Assembly: GCF_900168195.1 (NCBI RefSeq)
Contig: NZ_FUYX01000003.1
Span: 186,001 to 250,000, forward strand
Reading direction: 5' to 3'
Source: Allobosea thiooxidans
Lineage (GTDB): Bacteria; Pseudomonadota; Alphaproteobacteria; Rhizobiales; Beijerinckiaceae
Length of the DNA stretch: 64,000 nucleotides
Made by a program: the position numbers and the translations under genes. Shown here piece by piece: positions 29,418 to 39,433 of the stretch. Within the stretch, counting starts at the first letter, position 1. Each line of letters opens with the position of its first letter. The notes below the pieces were generated by a model, which made no database searches, was not told where the DNA came from, and saw only the letters and a list, made by a program, of their open reading frames with translations.

Positions 29418-29831
29418 CTATTGCTGCGGCGCCGCCGGCGGCGTCGGCGGCTGCGCGCCGCCCTGGTTCTGGTTCTGCATCTGGCGCAGCTGGTCGAGCA
29501 CGCCACCGGCGTTCGGGGCGCTCGGCGCGGCCGGCGCGCCCGGAGTGGCGGGCGCGGTCGTCGCCGGGGCGCCGTCGATGATCGAGCGCTGGACGCGGCC
29601 GCGATTGGCCATGACGGCCAGCACGATCGAGGTCAGGAAGAACAGGCCGGCGAGGATCGCCGTCGCCCGCGTCAGCGCATTGGCCTGGCCGCGGCCGGTC
29701 ATGAAACCGCCGACGCCACCGCCGCCGCCGGAGCCCATGCCGAGCCCCCCGCCTTCGGAGCGCTGCAGCAGCACGACGCCGACGAGCGCGACGACGATGA
29801 TCAGGTGGATGACGATGAGAACGTTCTGCAT
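29418..29831 (-). CDS. secG: Preprotein translocase subunit SecG
   Basis: Small inner-membrane subunit of the SecYEG channel, 137 aa. The first helix (NVLIVIHLIIVVALVGVVLL) is followed by QRSEGGGLGMGSGGGGGVGG and the conserved ATAILAGLFFLTSIVLAVMA second helix. The C-terminus is an Ala/Pro/Gln-rich tail typical of alphaproteobacterial SecG. I use the ATG at 29831; a longer frame to 29942 lacks family support. It is downstream of tpiA on the same strand (about 160 bp), the usual tpiA-secG-pyrG order. Confidence 0.94.
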   Translation of the reverse strand: MQNVLIVIHLIIVVALVGVVLLQRSEGGGLGMGSGGGGGVGGFMTGRGQANALTRATAILAGLFFLTSIVLAVMANRGRVQRSIIDGAPATTAPATPGAPAAPSAPNAGGVLDQLRQMQNQNQGGAQPPTPPAAPQQ

Positions 29832-29990
29832 GGTCTCACGAAATGGGCATGGCGCGGGCTGCCGCCAAGGGCCACCCGCTCCTCCTCGCAAATCGAGGCG
29901 AATTCGGCGGGGCACATAACACGCGCCCTGCCATAGCGCCACCCCTTCCGGGCGATCGATTCACCCGGTCGTCCACCGGGATCGTCGCGC

Positions 29991-30755
29991 TCAGCAGGCG
30001 CAGGCGCGCGCAATCGCGAGGAAATCCTCGGCCTTGAGGCTGGCACCGCCCACGAGAGCGCCGTCGACATGGGCGACATTCATCAGTTCGGCGGCGTTCG
30101 CCGGCTTGACCGAGCCGCCATAGAGCAGCCTGACGCCGGCGGCTTCCGCCTTGCCGAGCAGGCGGCCGAGTTCGGTGCGGATCGCCGCATGCATCTCGGC
30201 GACATCGGCGGCGGTCGGCGTCAGGCCGGTACCGATCGCCCAGACCGGCTCGTAGGCGACGACGAGCGTGGCCCCGGTCGAACCGTCCGGCACGGACCCG
30301 CGCAGCTGCTTCTTGACGATCGCCAGCGCCTTGCCGGCCTCGCGCTCGTCCCTGGTCTCGCCGACGCAGACGATCGGCACGAGCAGCGCCTTCTGCGCCG
30401 CCTCGGCCTTGGCCTTGACGGTGGCGTTCGTCTCGCCATGCAGCGTGCGGCGCTCGGAATGGCCGACGATGCAGAAGTCGGCGCCGGCATCGGCAAGCAT
30501 CGCGGCCGAGGTCTCGCCGGTAAAGGCACCCGAATCCTGCGTGCTGCAATCCTGCCCGCCAGTGGCGATGCGCGCGCCGATCAGAGCTGCCGAGGCGGCG
30601 AACAGCAGGGTCGCGGGCGGGCAGATGGCGAGGTCGACGGCCTGCTTCAGGGCGGTGTCGTAGCCCTTCGCCGCCTGGGCCGCGATGGCCAGATCGGCCT
30701 TGAGCCCGTTCATCTTCCAGTTACCGGCCACCAGCGGCCTGATGCTGCGCGTCAC
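29991..30755 (-). CDS. tpiA: Triose-phosphate isomerase
   Basis: Interconverts glyceraldehyde-3-phosphate and dihydroxyacetone phosphate. A GTG start at 30755 with GGAGG just upstream gives 254 aa and the canonical N-terminus. Catalytic residues are visible: Lys in NWKMNG (about 14), His in IVGHSERR, and Glu in [11 protein letters not shown]. The phosphate loop LLYGGSVKP is near the C-terminus. It is divergent from ppiD, with about 190 bp in between. Confidence 0.96.
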   Translation of the reverse strand: MTRSIRPLVAGNWKMNGLKADLAIAAQAAKGYDTALKQAVDLAICPPATLLFAASAALIGARIATGGQDCSTQDSGAFTGETSAAMLADAGADFCIVGHSERRTLHGETNATVKAKAEAAQKALLVPIVCVGETRDEREAGKALAIVKKQLRGSVPDGSTGATLVVAYEPVWAIGTGLTPTAADVAEMHAAIRTELGRLLGKAEAAGVRLLYGGSVKPANAAELMNVAHVDGALVGGASLKAEDFLAIARACAC

Positions 30756-30946
30756 GTCGATCCTCCGAAATTCAGCTTCCTGCGCTCTAGCAACGCCCGC
30801 CGGCTGCCGCAATCGCATGCGACCTCCCGGCCGGTTATGCCGGGGCGATTGCGGCTTTGGCCGCCGGTTCCTATAAGCAGCGCCGACAGATACGCGCGCG
30901 GGACGTATTTCCGCGCCACGAACGGGTTCAGGGAAAGACAGCTTCC

Positions 30947-32860
30947 ATGATGATGCAGGGCATCCGCAAGGCGGGTCAGGGTTTCCTCGGGAAGCTCGTC
31001 ATCGCCGTCATGTTCGGCTTCCTCATCATCTCCTTCGCGATCTGGGGCGTCGGCGACATCTTCCGCGGCTATGGCCGCAACGAGGTCGCCCGCATCGGCA
31101 AGACCGAGATCGGGCTCGAGCAGATGCGCACGGCCTATCAGAACGAGCTGCAGAACCTGATCCGCCAGCAGCGCCGCCAGATCTCGCCCGAGATGGCCCG
31201 CGCACTCGGCCTCGACCGCCAGGTGCTGTCGCGCATGATCAGCGAGGCGACGCTCGACCAGACGGCGCAGAGCATGCGGCTTGCCGTCTCGGACGAGACG
31301 ATCCGCAACCTGATCTTCGACGACCCGAACTTCCGCGATGCTTCGGGTCAGTTCTCCTCGGCGCGCTTCAACGAGCTGCTGCGCTCGAACGGCTACACCG
31401 AGCAGAGCTATGTCGCGCTCCAGCGCGCGACGATCCTGCGCCAGCAGATCTCCGAGATGCTGGTCGGTGGCCTCACCGCGCCCCTGGCATTGCAGGAGAT
31501 CGGCAACCGCCTGCGCAACGAGAAGCGCTCCGTCACCTTCGCGCGGATGCCGGCGAGCGCCGCCGGGGAGATCGCGGCGCCGACCGAGGACCAGCTCAAG
31601 AGCTTCTTCAACGACCGCAAGATCGCCTTCCGGGCGCCGGAATTCCGCACTGCGGACGTCCTCGCCATCTCGGCCGAGGCGCTGGCCGACCCGGCCAAGG
31701 TCACCGACGAGGAGGCCAAGGCGCGCTACGAGGCCGTCAAGGCGCAGCGCTTCACCTCCGCCGAGACGCGCACCGTCCAGCAGATCGCCTTCCCCAACGC
31801 CGAGGAGGCCCTGGCCGCCAAGGCCAAGATCGACGGCGGCGAGACCTTCGACGAGATCGCCACGGAACGGAACGTCGCCTTCAACGATCTGACGCTCGGC
31901 ACCTTCACCCGCGAGCAGATGTTCGATCCCGCGGTGCGCGAGGCCGCCTTCGCGCTCGATGAAGGCAGCGTGAGCGCTCCGGTCACCGGCGCCTTCGGCA
32001 CGGTTCTGCTGCGCGTGACCAAGGTCGACAGCGCGCATGTGCGCCCCTTCGAGGAGGTCGCGGCCGAGGTGAAGCAGGAGCTCGCGACCAGCCGCGCCGC
32101 CAGCCAGATCGCCGATCTGCACGACAAGATCGAGGACCAGCGCGCCTCCGCCAAGCCGCTCGCCGAGATCGCCAAGGAGTTCAACCTGAAGCTGCGCAGC
32201 GCCGGCCCGATGAGCGCGAACCGCACCAGGCCCGATGGCACGCAGGAGGAGGCCCTGCCCGGCGGCGACGCCACGGTGCAGGCGATCTTCCGCTCCGACA
32301 TCGGCGTCGACAACGAGGCGATCCGCCTGCCGCGCGACACCGGCTATGTCTGGTTCGACGTCACCAAGATCGACCCGGCCCGCGAGCGCAGCTTCGACGA
32401 GGTCAAGGCCGAGGTCGAGACGCAGTGGCGCGCGGACGAGACCGCCGCCAAGCTCGCGGCCAAGGCGCGCGAGCTGGTCGAGCGGCTCGACAAGGGCGAG
32501 AGCTTCGACGCGGTCGCCGCCTCCGCCGGCCTCACCATCGAGACCGCTGCCGATCTCGGCCGGCAGGACCAGCGGCCCGAGCTGCCTGCCACCGTCGTCA
32601 GCCAGGTCTTCGGCACGGTCGCCGGCAAGAGCAACTCCGCGGCGGGCGCCGAGGGCGGACGCGTGCTGTTCAAGGTCGATTCGGCCACGGTCGCGCCCTA
32701 TGTGCGCACGACGCAGGAAGCCGGCAATTTCGAGCGCCTGCTCTCCTCCAGCATCAGCGAGGACATCCTGCTGCAATATGTCGCCAAGCGGCAGGCCGAA
32801 CTCGGCGTCAGCATCAACGAGGCCGCCTTCCGCAACGCCACGGGCGGAGCGCAGAATTGA
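30947..32860 (+). CDS. ppiD: Peptidylprolyl isomerase PpiD-like (SurA N-domain / parvulin)
   Basis: Inner-membrane anchored periplasmic chaperone of 637 aa that helps outer-membrane and secreted proteins fold. A short cytoplasmic N-terminus is followed by one membrane helix ([20 protein letters not shown]), then a SurA-like N-domain (about 35-190) and a parvulin-type domain around 250-370. The C-terminal region is long and helical. The start at 30947 puts the helix at residue 15, as in PpiD. trpE begins 2 nt after its stop, so the two genes are almost certainly cotranscribed. Confidence 0.92.
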   Translation: MMMQGIRKAGQGFLGKLVIAVMFGFLIISFAIWGVGDIFRGYGRNEVARIGKTEIGLEQMRTAYQNELQNLIRQQRRQISPEMARALGLDRQVLSRMISEATLDQTAQSMRLAVSDETIRNLIFDDPNFRDASGQFSSARFNELLRSNGYTEQSYVALQRATILRQQISEMLVGGLTAPLALQEIGNRLRNEKRSVTFARMPASAAGEIAAPTEDQLKSFFNDRKIAFRAPEFRTADVLAISAEALADPAKVTDEEAKARYEAVKAQRFTSAETRTVQQIAFPNAEEALAAKAKIDGGETFDEIATERNVAFNDLTLGTFTREQMFDPAVREAAFALDEGSVSAPVTGAFGTVLLRVTKVDSAHVRPFEEVAAEVKQELATSRAASQIADLHDKIEDQRASAKPLAEIAKEFNLKLRSAGPMSANRTRPDGTQEEALPGGDATVQAIFRSDIGVDNEAIRLPRDTGYVWFDVTKIDPARERSFDEVKAEVETQWRADETAAKLAAKARELVERLDKGESFDAVAASAGLTIETAADLGRQDQRPELPATVVSQVFGTVAGKSNSAAGAEGGRVLFKVDSATVAPYVRTTQEAGNFERLLSSSISEDILLQYVAKRQAELGVSINEAAFRNATGGAQN

Positions 32861-32862
32861 CG

Positions 32863-34377
32863 ATGCAGCCACTCATGGAGTTCGAGCGCTTCGCGCAGAT
32901 CTACGAGACGGGCGCCCCGCAGCTCCTGCGCCAGGTGCTGGTCGGCGATTGCGAGACGCCCGTCGCCGCCTTCCTGAAGCTCAGGCACGCGACCTCGGGG
33001 CCGGCCTTCCTGCTCGAATCGGTGGAGGGCGGCGCCGTGCGCGGCCGCTACTCGATGATCGGGCTCGAGCCCGACCTGATCTGGCGCTGCCATCACGGCC
33101 AGGCGTCGCTCTGCCGCCGCGCCCTCGGCGAGGCCTTCCTGCCCGATCCGCGCCCGGCCTTCGAGAGCCTGCGCGCGCTGCTCGAGGAGAGCGCCATCCC
33201 CGAGGCGGAGGGGCTGCCGCCCATGGCCTCGGGCGTCTTCGGCTATCTCGGCTACGACATGGTCCGACTCATGGAGCGCCTGCCGGAGCCGAAGGAGACC
33301 GGCACCGGCGTGCCCGACGCCATCCTGACGCGGCCGACGCTGATGGTGGTGTTCGATTCGGTGCGCGACGAGATCCATGTCGTGACCCCGGTGCGGCACA
33401 TGCCCGGCGTCGGCGCCCGCCATGCCTATGAACGGGCGCAGGAGCGGCTGGAGGCCGTGGTGCAGGCGCTGGAAGGCGCCCTCCCCGCCGAGGCCGATAT
33501 CGACATCGCCAACCTGCCGGAGCCGGCGACGACCTCGAACACCAGCGAGGCCGAGTATCTCGAGATGGTCGACAAGGCGAAGGAGTACATCCGCGCCGGC
33601 GACATCTTCCAGGTCGTGCTGTCGCAGCGCTTCGAGGCGCCCTTCGCCCTGCCGCCCTTCGCGCTCTACCGGTCGCTCCGGCGGATCAATCCGGCACCCT
33701 TCCTCTGCTATCTCGATTTCGGCGATTTCCAGATCGTCTGCTCGAGCCCGGAGATCCTGGTCCGGCTGCGCGACGACACCGTCACCATCCGCCCGATCGC
33801 CGGCACGCGCCGGCGCGGCGCGACCGAGGCCGAGGACAACGCCCTGGCCGAGGAGCTGCTTGCCGACCCGAAGGAACGCGCCGAGCACCTGATGCTGCTC
33901 GATCTCGGGCGCAACGATGTCGGCCGCGTCGCCGAGATCGGCACGGTGAAGGTGACCGATTCCTTCTTCATCGAGCGCTACAGCCAGGTCATGCACATCG
34001 TCTCGAATGTCGAGGGCAAGATCGACCCGAAGCACGATTCGCTCTCGGCGCTGATTGCCGGCTTCCCGGCCGGAACGGTGTCGGGCGCGCCGAAGGTCCG
34101 GGCGATGGAGATCATCGACGAGCTGGAGCGCGATGCGCGCGGCGCCTATGCCGGCTGCATCGGCTATTTCGGCGCCAATGGCGAGATGGATACCTGCATC
34201 GTGCTGCGCACGGCCGTGGTCAAGGACGGGCGCATGCATGTCCAGGCCGGCGCCGGCATCGTCTACGATTCGAACCCGGCCTCCGAGCAGGAGGAGTGCA
34301 TCAACAAGGCCAAGGCCCTGTTCCGCGCCGCCGAGGAGGCGATCCGCTTCGCTGCCCGGACCGGGCGCGGCCAGTAG
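32863..34377 (+). CDS. trpE: Anthranilate synthase component I
   Basis: Chorismate-utilising large subunit of anthranilate synthase, first step of tryptophan synthesis. It has 504 aa, not fused to TrpG. Conserved blocks are TIRPIAGTRRRGAT, LDLGRNDVGRV and FPAGTVSGAPKVRAMEIIDELE. The N-terminal domain keeps the feedback-site type LLESVEGGAVRGRYSMIG. It begins 2 nt after ppiD, leaving no room for a separate leader peptide or attenuator directly upstream. A strong hairpin terminator follows. trpG was not seen in the window. Confidence 0.96.
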   Translation: MQPLMEFERFAQIYETGAPQLLRQVLVGDCETPVAAFLKLRHATSGPAFLLESVEGGAVRGRYSMIGLEPDLIWRCHHGQASLCRRALGEAFLPDPRPAFESLRALLEESAIPEAEGLPPMASGVFGYLGYDMVRLMERLPEPKETGTGVPDAILTRPTLMVVFDSVRDEIHVVTPVRHMPGVGARHAYERAQERLEAVVQALEGALPAEADIDIANLPEPATTSNTSEAEYLEMVDKAKEYIRAGDIFQVVLSQRFEAPFALPPFALYRSLRRINPAPFLCYLDFGDFQIVCSSPEILVRLRDDTVTIRPIAGTRRRGATEAEDNALAEELLADPKERAEHLMLLDLGRNDVGRVAEIGTVKVTDSFFIERYSQVMHIVSNVEGKIDPKHDSLSALIAGFPAGTVSGAPKVRAMEIIDELERDARGAYAGCIGYFGANGEMDTCIVLRTAVVKDGRMHVQAGAGIVYDSNPASEQEECINKAKALFRAAEEAIRFAARTGRGQ

Positions 34378-34400
34378 GCGTCTCGCACCGCTCCAAAGAA

Positions 34401-34436
34401 AAACGCCCCGCCGGCTCGGCGGGGCGTTTCTGTTTC
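34401..34436 (+). terminator. Rho-independent terminator after trpE (probably bidirectional)
   Basis: The 11-bp GC-rich stem ACGCCCCGCCG/CGGCGGGGCGT encloses a 3-nt loop and is followed by TTTCTGTTT. On the other strand the same stem is followed by TTTTTCTTT, so it can also end the convergent yqhA transcript at 34452. Confidence 0.9.
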
Positions 34437-34451
34437 AGCTTGCCGCCGCGT

Positions 34452-35027
34452 TCAGTGGCCCTTGCCGGCGGGCACCGTCATCCGGTCGACCCAGGCGATG
34501 CCGATAGCGGAGAAGATGAAGACGACGTGGATCAGGGTCTGCAGCAGGACGCCGGCCTCGGTGTAGTTCGCCGTCTTGCCGGCGATGCCGATATTGCCGG
34601 CCTCGATGAAGGTCCTGAGCAGATGGATCGACGAGATGCCGATGATCGCCATGGCGAGCTTGATCTTGAGCACGCTGGCGTTGACGTGGCTCAGCCATTC
34701 CGGCTGGTCGGGGTGGCCCTCGAGCCGAAGCCGCGAGACGAACGTCTCGTAGCCGCCGACGATGACCATGATCAGCAGGTTCGAGATCATCACCACGTCG
34801 ATCAGCCCCAGCACGACGAGCATGATCTGCTGTTCGCTGAAGTCGAAGGCGTGGGAAACGAGGTGCCAGAGTTCCTTGAGGAAGAGGAAGACATAGACGC
34901 ATTGCGCGACGATGAGGCCGATATAGAGCGGCAGCTGCAACCATCGCGAGCTGAAGATGAGCGCTGGCAGCGGCTTCATTGCGGCCAGCGCGGCGGCATG
35001 CTGGGGATGGTCGCCGGAATGCGACAT
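34452..35027 (-). CDS. YqhA family membrane protein (UPF0114)
   Basis: A 191-aa inner-membrane protein. The family pattern is clear: FSSRWLQLPLYIGLIVAQ, then LLIMVIVGGYETFVSRL and IHLLRTFIEAG, with three to four membrane helices. Function is unknown in all species. It converges with trpE and is divergent from the BA14K gene. Confidence 0.88.
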   Translation of the reverse strand: MSHSGDHPQHAAALAAMKPLPALIFSSRWLQLPLYIGLIVAQCVYVFLFLKELWHLVSHAFDFSEQQIMLVVLGLIDVVMISNLLIMVIVGGYETFVSRLRLEGHPDQPEWLSHVNASVLKIKLAMAIIGISSIHLLRTFIEAGNIGIAGKTANYTEAGVLLQTLIHVVFIFSAIGIAWVDRMTVPAGKGH

Positions 35028-35271
35028 GGTCGGTTCCTGATCCTTCGAATGAGCGTGTCGTTGTGAGGTGCAACGCTAGATGGCGAGGAAATCCCCTCCG
35101 CGCAAGCGGCCCGACGCAGCTTTCGAAAGCAATGCCGACACTATTGTGACGGCCCATTTATGCCGAGATTGGCCGTTAATCTTTCCCTGCGATCATCGGA
35201 TCGCTACATTCGAATCCAATCGGGGGAACATGCGGAGTTCCGCTCGCGTAGGATAGCAGAGGAGTTTCGCC

Positions 35272-35739
35272 ATGATCAGGACATTCGCCGTCGCCGCCGC
35301 CCTCGCGGGCAGCGCTGTCCTTGCCCTTCCCGCGACGGCAGCACCGCTCGCATCCGCCTCGCCCGCCATCGCCACGGCGACGGGCGGCAGCGACCTCGTC
35401 CAGACCGTGCAATGGCGCCGCTACGGCTATTACGGACCGGGCTACGGCTATTACCGCCGCGGCCCGGCCGTCGGCGCGGGCATCGCTGCCGGTATCGTCG
35501 GCGGTGCTCTGGCCGCCGGCGCGCTCGCCGCGCCGCCCCCGCCGCCGGTCTATGTCTATCCGGAGCCGGCGCCGGTCTATGTCGCTCCCCCGGTCTATGC
35601 CGCGCCCGTGCCGCGTGCCTATGGCTACAGCGTCCAGGACACCGACGCGGTGGCCTATTGCTCGAGCCGGTTCAGGAGCTACAACCCGGAAACCGGCACC
35701 TATATCGCCAAGGGTGGCGTGGTTCGCGCCTGCCCCTGA
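35272..35739 (+). CDS. BA14K family secreted protein
   Basis: A 155-aa exported protein. A signal peptide (about 1-23, ending ATAAP) is followed by a Tyr/Gly-rich stretch, a short hydrophobic Gly/Ala helix (AAGIVGGALAAGALA) and a Pro/Tyr-rich linker. The C-terminal BA14K motif has YCSSRFRSYNPETGTY. The start is supported by GAGGAG 7 nt upstream. Brucella BA14K is an immunoreactive lectin-like protein; the role in this organism is unknown. The protein is monocistronic, with a hairpin terminator about 30 bp after the stop. Confidence 0.88.
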   Translation: MIRTFAVAAALAGSAVLALPATAAPLASASPAIATATGGSDLVQTVQWRRYGYYGPGYGYYRRGPAVGAGIAAGIVGGALAAGALAAPPPPPVYVYPEPAPVYVAPPVYAAPVPRAYGYSVQDTDAVAYCSSRFRSYNPETGTYIAKGGVVRACP

Positions 35740-35769
35740 CAGCAGCCGGCAGCGCGATCGGAGACAACG

Positions 35770-35800
35770 ACTCCCCGCAAGCCATGCGGGGAGTTTTTTG
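35770..35800 (+). terminator. Rho-independent terminator of the BA14K gene
   Basis: A perfect 10-bp stem (ACTCCCCGCA at 35770-35779, complement at 35785-35794) with a 5-nt loop is followed by six T residues. Confidence 0.92.
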
Positions 35801-35874
35801 TTCGCGGCCGAAACGGCTTGCCTTGCCGGCAACCGTGCCGCTTATCCTGCGGCTCGTCTGAAACGGAGCGTCTC

Positions 35875-36654
35875 GTGCGTATCGCCACCTGGAACGTCAA
35901 CTCGGTCCGCCAGCGCCTCGGCCATCTGCTCGACTTCCTGAAGGAGGCCGAGCCGGACGCGCTCTGCCTGCAGGAGATCAAGTGCCTGGACGGCGACTTC
36001 CCCCGCGCCGAGATCGAGGCGGCGGGCTGGCAGGTCGAGACCCATGGCCAGAAGACCTTCAACGGCGTCGCGATCCTCAGCCGCTCGCGGCTGGAAGATG
36101 TCCGGCGCGGCCTGCCCGGCGACGATGGCGACGGGCAGGCGCGCTATCTGGAGGGCGTCCTGCCCTTCGGCAACGGCGTGGTGCGGCTCGCCTCGATCTA
36201 CCTGCCGAACGGCAACCCGCCGAATACCGAGAAATACCCCTACAAGCTCGGCTGGATGCAGCGGCTGACGGCCCATGCCCGGATGCTGCTGGAGCAGGAG
36301 GAGCCGCTGGTTCTGGCTGGCGACTACAACGTCATCCCCGAACCGCGCGACGCTCGCGATCCGGCCGCCTGGGTCAGCGATGCGCTGTTCCTGCCGCAGA
36401 CGCGCGCCGCCTTCCGCGGCCTCGTCAATCTCGGGCTGACCGAGGCGCTGCGCAGCACCACCGACGCCGGCGGGCTCTATACGTTCTGGGATTATCAGGC
36501 CGGCGCCTGGCAGCGGAACAACGGCATCCGCATCGACCATCTGCTGCTGTCGCCGCAGGCCGCAGACCGGCTCGCCGGCGTCAGGATCGCCAAGCATGTC
36601 CGAGGCTGGGACAAGCCCTCCGACCATGTACCGGTGATGGTCGAACTGCACTGA
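35875..36654 (+). CDS. xth: Exodeoxyribonuclease III
   Basis: AP endonuclease/3'-5' exonuclease of base excision repair, 259 aa. A GTG at 35875 gives the standard VRIATWNVNSVRQRL start, with GGAG upstream. Catalytic motifs are LQEIKC (metal-binding Glu), LAGDYNVIP (Asp/Asn), and the C-terminal SDHVPV (His). It converges with the exoR-like gene. The upstream terminator suggests it has its own promoter. Confidence 0.95.
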   Translation: MRIATWNVNSVRQRLGHLLDFLKEAEPDALCLQEIKCLDGDFPRAEIEAAGWQVETHGQKTFNGVAILSRSRLEDVRRGLPGDDGDGQARYLEGVLPFGNGVVRLASIYLPNGNPPNTEKYPYKLGWMQRLTAHARMLLEQEEPLVLAGDYNVIPEPRDARDPAAWVSDALFLPQTRAAFRGLVNLGLTEALRSTTDAGGLYTFWDYQAGAWQRNNGIRIDHLLLSPQAADRLAGVRIAKHVRGWDKPSDHVPVMVELH

Positions 36655-36765
36655 CGCGCCCTCGCCTCCCGACAGGGGGGCGGCGAGGCACGGCACCGTG
36701 CCGGGCCATTCATTGTCCGAACCGAGAGGAAGGCCGGCGCCGCCTGCCGAAGCAGGCGCCCGCAC

Positions 36766-37716
36766 TCAGCGCTGGCTGGCGCGCGCCGCGCCGGCGGGCT
36801 GCTGGCGCTCCACCAGTGCCAGGGCGGCAGTCCGATCCGCCGCGGAGGCCGCGGCAAAGGCCAGGTCGTGGCGTTCGATGATCCAGGCCTCGCGGCTGGG
36901 ATCGGCGCCCTCGCGGGCCATGGCGAGCCACATCAAGCCGAGCACCGGCTGGCGCGGGACGCCTTCGCCGCCGCGGATGAGCATCTCGCCGAAGGCGGCG
37001 CGCGCCGGGGCGTGCCCCTTCTCGGCGGCCAGCTTCATCCAGCGCGCGGCCTGCCGCGCATCGCGATTGGTGCCCTGCCCCTTCATGTAGAGGCGGGCGA
37101 GATTGTACTGGCCGTCGGGATCTCCGAAATAGGAGGCGGCGTAGTGGAACATGTCGAAGGCGCGATCGGCGTTGGGCTTGACGTAGCTGCCCTTGATCCC
37201 GTCGGCGAAGTAGTTGCCGAGCGCCACGAAGGCGCTGCCGACCAGCCGCGCATCGGCCGTGCCGGGGATGGCGTCGGCATTCTCGTCCGCGATCTTCGAG
37301 AAATACTCGAAGGCCTTGAGATCGTTCGTCGGAACGCCCTCGCCGCCGGCATACATCCGCCCGAGCTTGTACTGTGCGGTCAGGTGCCCATGCGAAGCGG
37401 CGTATTCGAGCGCGCGCACGGCGCCGACCTGATCGCCGGCCGAGGAATCGCGCATCCAGGCCCGCAGCGCGTCTCGTGCGCTGCTGAACGGAACAAGCGG
37501 CAGGGCCGAATGCGCCGTCGGCGTGTTCGGGGCGGGCGCGAGAGTGGCTGCACCGGAATCGGGCGGAATCGCCTCCTCCGGCTCCGGCAGCGGCGCGACG
37601 GGAATCGAACGCGGCGGCATCAGAGGCCTTCCGCCTGCGGCATCCTGCGCCCAGGCGGTCTGCTGACCACCGAGCAACAGGAACAGGCATGCTATGGTCG
37701 AACTAGAGATCCGCAT
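36766..37716 (-). CDS. Sel1-repeat periplasmic protein, ExoR-like
   Basis: A 316-aa protein with a signal peptide (MRISSSTIACLFLLLGG, cleavage after AWAQ), a Pro-rich linker and several Sel1/TPR-like repeats: AQYKLGRMYAGGEGVPTND, GQYNLARLYMKGQGTNRDA, APARAAFGEMLIRGGEGV. The C-terminal segment (LGLMWLAMAREG and the ADRTAALALVE helix) resembles ExoR of rhizobia, a periplasmic regulator that restrains the ExoS/ChvI two-component system. Sel1 assignment is firm; ExoR identity is inferred by resemblance. Its start lies within the last 14 bp of ilvD on the same strand, so translation may be coupled. Confidence 0.72.
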   Translation of the reverse strand: MRISSSTIACLFLLLGGQQTAWAQDAAGGRPLMPPRSIPVAPLPEPEEAIPPDSGAATLAPAPNTPTAHSALPLVPFSSARDALRAWMRDSSAGDQVGAVRALEYAASHGHLTAQYKLGRMYAGGEGVPTNDLKAFEYFSKIADENADAIPGTADARLVGSAFVALGNYFADGIKGSYVKPNADRAFDMFHYAASYFGDPDGQYNLARLYMKGQGTNRDARQAARWMKLAAEKGHAPARAAFGEMLIRGGEGVPRQPVLGLMWLAMAREGADPSREAWIIERHDLAFAAASAADRTAALALVERQQPAGAARASQR

Positions 37717-39433
37717 AGCAATGGGTCTCGGCCGCCCCTCCTGGGTGTGTGACGGCGCCGCCTTTGGCGGAGCCGACCGTCTGCGCGTATTTCCAGAGCG
37801 CTCCGGAATTGTAGTCGGTCTTCCTCGGCTTCCAGGCCTTACGACGCTCTTGAAGTTCGGCATCAGAAAGGCGGACTGCGAGCTTTCCTGTGATGGCGTC
37901 GAGCTCGATGATATCGCCGTCGCGGATGAGGCCGATCGGCCCGCCGACGGCCGCTTCGGGCCCGACATGGCCGACGCAGAAACCACGCGTCGCGCCCGAG
38001 AATCGGCCGTCGGTGATGAGCGCCACCTTGTCGCCCATGCCCTGGCCGTAGAGCGCGGCGGTCGTCGCCAGCATCTCGCGCATGCCGGGGCCGCCCTTCG
38101 GGCCCTCATAGCGGATGACGAGGACGTCGCCTTCCTTGTAGCTGCGCTCGGTGACCGCCTTGAAGGCGTCCTCCTCGCAGTCGAAGCAGCGGGCGGGGCC
38201 CGTGAAGACGAGCTTGTCCTCGGGCATGCCGGCGATCTTCACGATCGCGCCCTCGGGCGCGAGATTGCCCTGCAGGCCGACGACGCCTCCGGTCGCGGTG
38301 ATCGGCTTGTCGGCGCGATAGACCACGTCCTGCTGGTCGTTCCACTTCACCGAGGCCATGTTCTCGGCGATCGTCCGGCCGGTGACGGTCATGCAGTCGC
38401 CGTGGAGATAGCCGGCATCGAGCAGGCTCTTCATCACCAGCGGGATGCCGCCGACCTCGAACATGTCCTTGGCGACGTATTTTCCGCCCGGCTTCAGATC
38501 GGCGATATAGGGCGTCTTCTTGAAGATCTCGGCGACCTCGAACAGGTCGAAGTCGATACCGCATTCATGCGCGATCGCCGGCAGGTGCAGCGCGCCATTG
38601 GTCGAGCCGCCGGTCGCGGCGACGACCATCGCGGCGTTCTCCAGCGCCTTGCGGGTGACGATGTCGCGCGGGCGCAGGTTCCGCGCGATCAGCTCCATCA
38701 CCATCTCGCCGGCGGTGTAGCAGAAGGTGTCGCGGACGTCGTAAGGCGCCGGCGCGCCGCAGCTATAGGGCAGCGCCAGGCCGATCGCCTCGGCGACCGT
38801 CGCCATGGTGTTGGCGGTGAACTGGGCGCCGCAGGATCCCGCCGACGGGCAGGCCGCCTCCTCGAGTTCCTGCAGGTCCTCGTCGGACATCGCACCGACC
38901 GAATGCTTGCCGACGGCCTCGAAGACGTCCTGCACCGTGACCGGGCGGCCCTTGAAGGTGCCGGGCAGGATCGAGCCGCCATAGATGAAGATCGAAGGCA
39001 CGTTGAGGCGGACCATCGCCATCATCATGCCGGGCAGCGACTTGTCGCAGCCGGCGAGGCCGACGAGCCCGTCATAGCAATGGCCGCGCATGGTCAGCTC
39101 GACCGAGTCGGCGATGACCTCGCGCGAAGCCAGCGACGACTTCATGCCCTGGTGGCCCATGGCGATGCCGTCGGTGACGGTGATGGTGCAGAATTCGCGG
39201 GGCGTGCCGCTCGCCGAGGCGACGCCCTTCTTCACGGCCTGGGCCTGGCGCATCAGCGAGATGTTGCAGGGAGCGGCCTCGTTCCAGCAGGAGGCGACGC
39301 CGACGAAGGGCTGCGCGATCTGCTTCGCAGTCATGCCCATCGCGTAATAATAGGAGCGGTGCGGGGCCTTGGCCGGGCCGACGCTCACATGGCGGCTCGG
39401 CAGCCTCGACTTGTCGAACACACGCGCATCCAT
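37703..39433 (-). CDS. ilvD: Dihydroxy-acid dehydratase
   Basis: Dehydrates 2,3-dihydroxy acids to 2-keto acids in branched-chain amino acid synthesis. It has 576 aa. Iron-sulphur ligands of the IlvD/Edd family are visible in VASCWNEAAPC, LAGCDKSLPG and CPSAGSCGAQFTANTMA. Conserved C-terminal motifs GGPGMREML and ALITDGRFSGATRG are present. The ATG at 39433 was preferred over a GTG two codons upstream. It overlaps the downstream exoR-like gene by 14 bp. The roughly 290-bp upstream gap contains an AT-rich stretch near 39555-39590 that could hold the promoter. Confidence 0.96.
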   Translation of the reverse strand: MDARVFDKSRLPSRHVSVGPAKAPHRSYYYAMGMTAKQIAQPFVGVASCWNEAAPCNISLMRQAQAVKKGVASASGTPREFCTITVTDGIAMGHQGMKSSLASREVIADSVELTMRGHCYDGLVGLAGCDKSLPGMMMAMVRLNVPSIFIYGGSILPGTFKGRPVTVQDVFEAVGKHSVGAMSDEDLQELEEAACPSAGSCGAQFTANTMATVAEAIGLALPYSCGAPAPYDVRDTFCYTAGEMVMELIARNLRPRDIVTRKALENAAMVVAATGGSTNGALHLPAIAHECGIDFDLFEVAEIFKKTPYIADLKPGGKYVAKDMFEVGGIPLVMKSLLDAGYLHGDCMTVTGRTIAENMASVKWNDQQDVVYRADKPITATGGVVGLQGNLAPEGAIVKIAGMPEDKLVFTGPARCFDCEEDAFKAVTERSYKEGDVLVIRYEGPKGGPGMREMLATTAALYGQGMGDKVALITDGRFSGATRGFCVGHVGPEAAVGGPIGLIRDGDIIELDAITGKLAVRLSDAELQERRKAWKPRKTDYNSGALWKYAQTVGSAKGGAVTHPGGAAETHCYADL

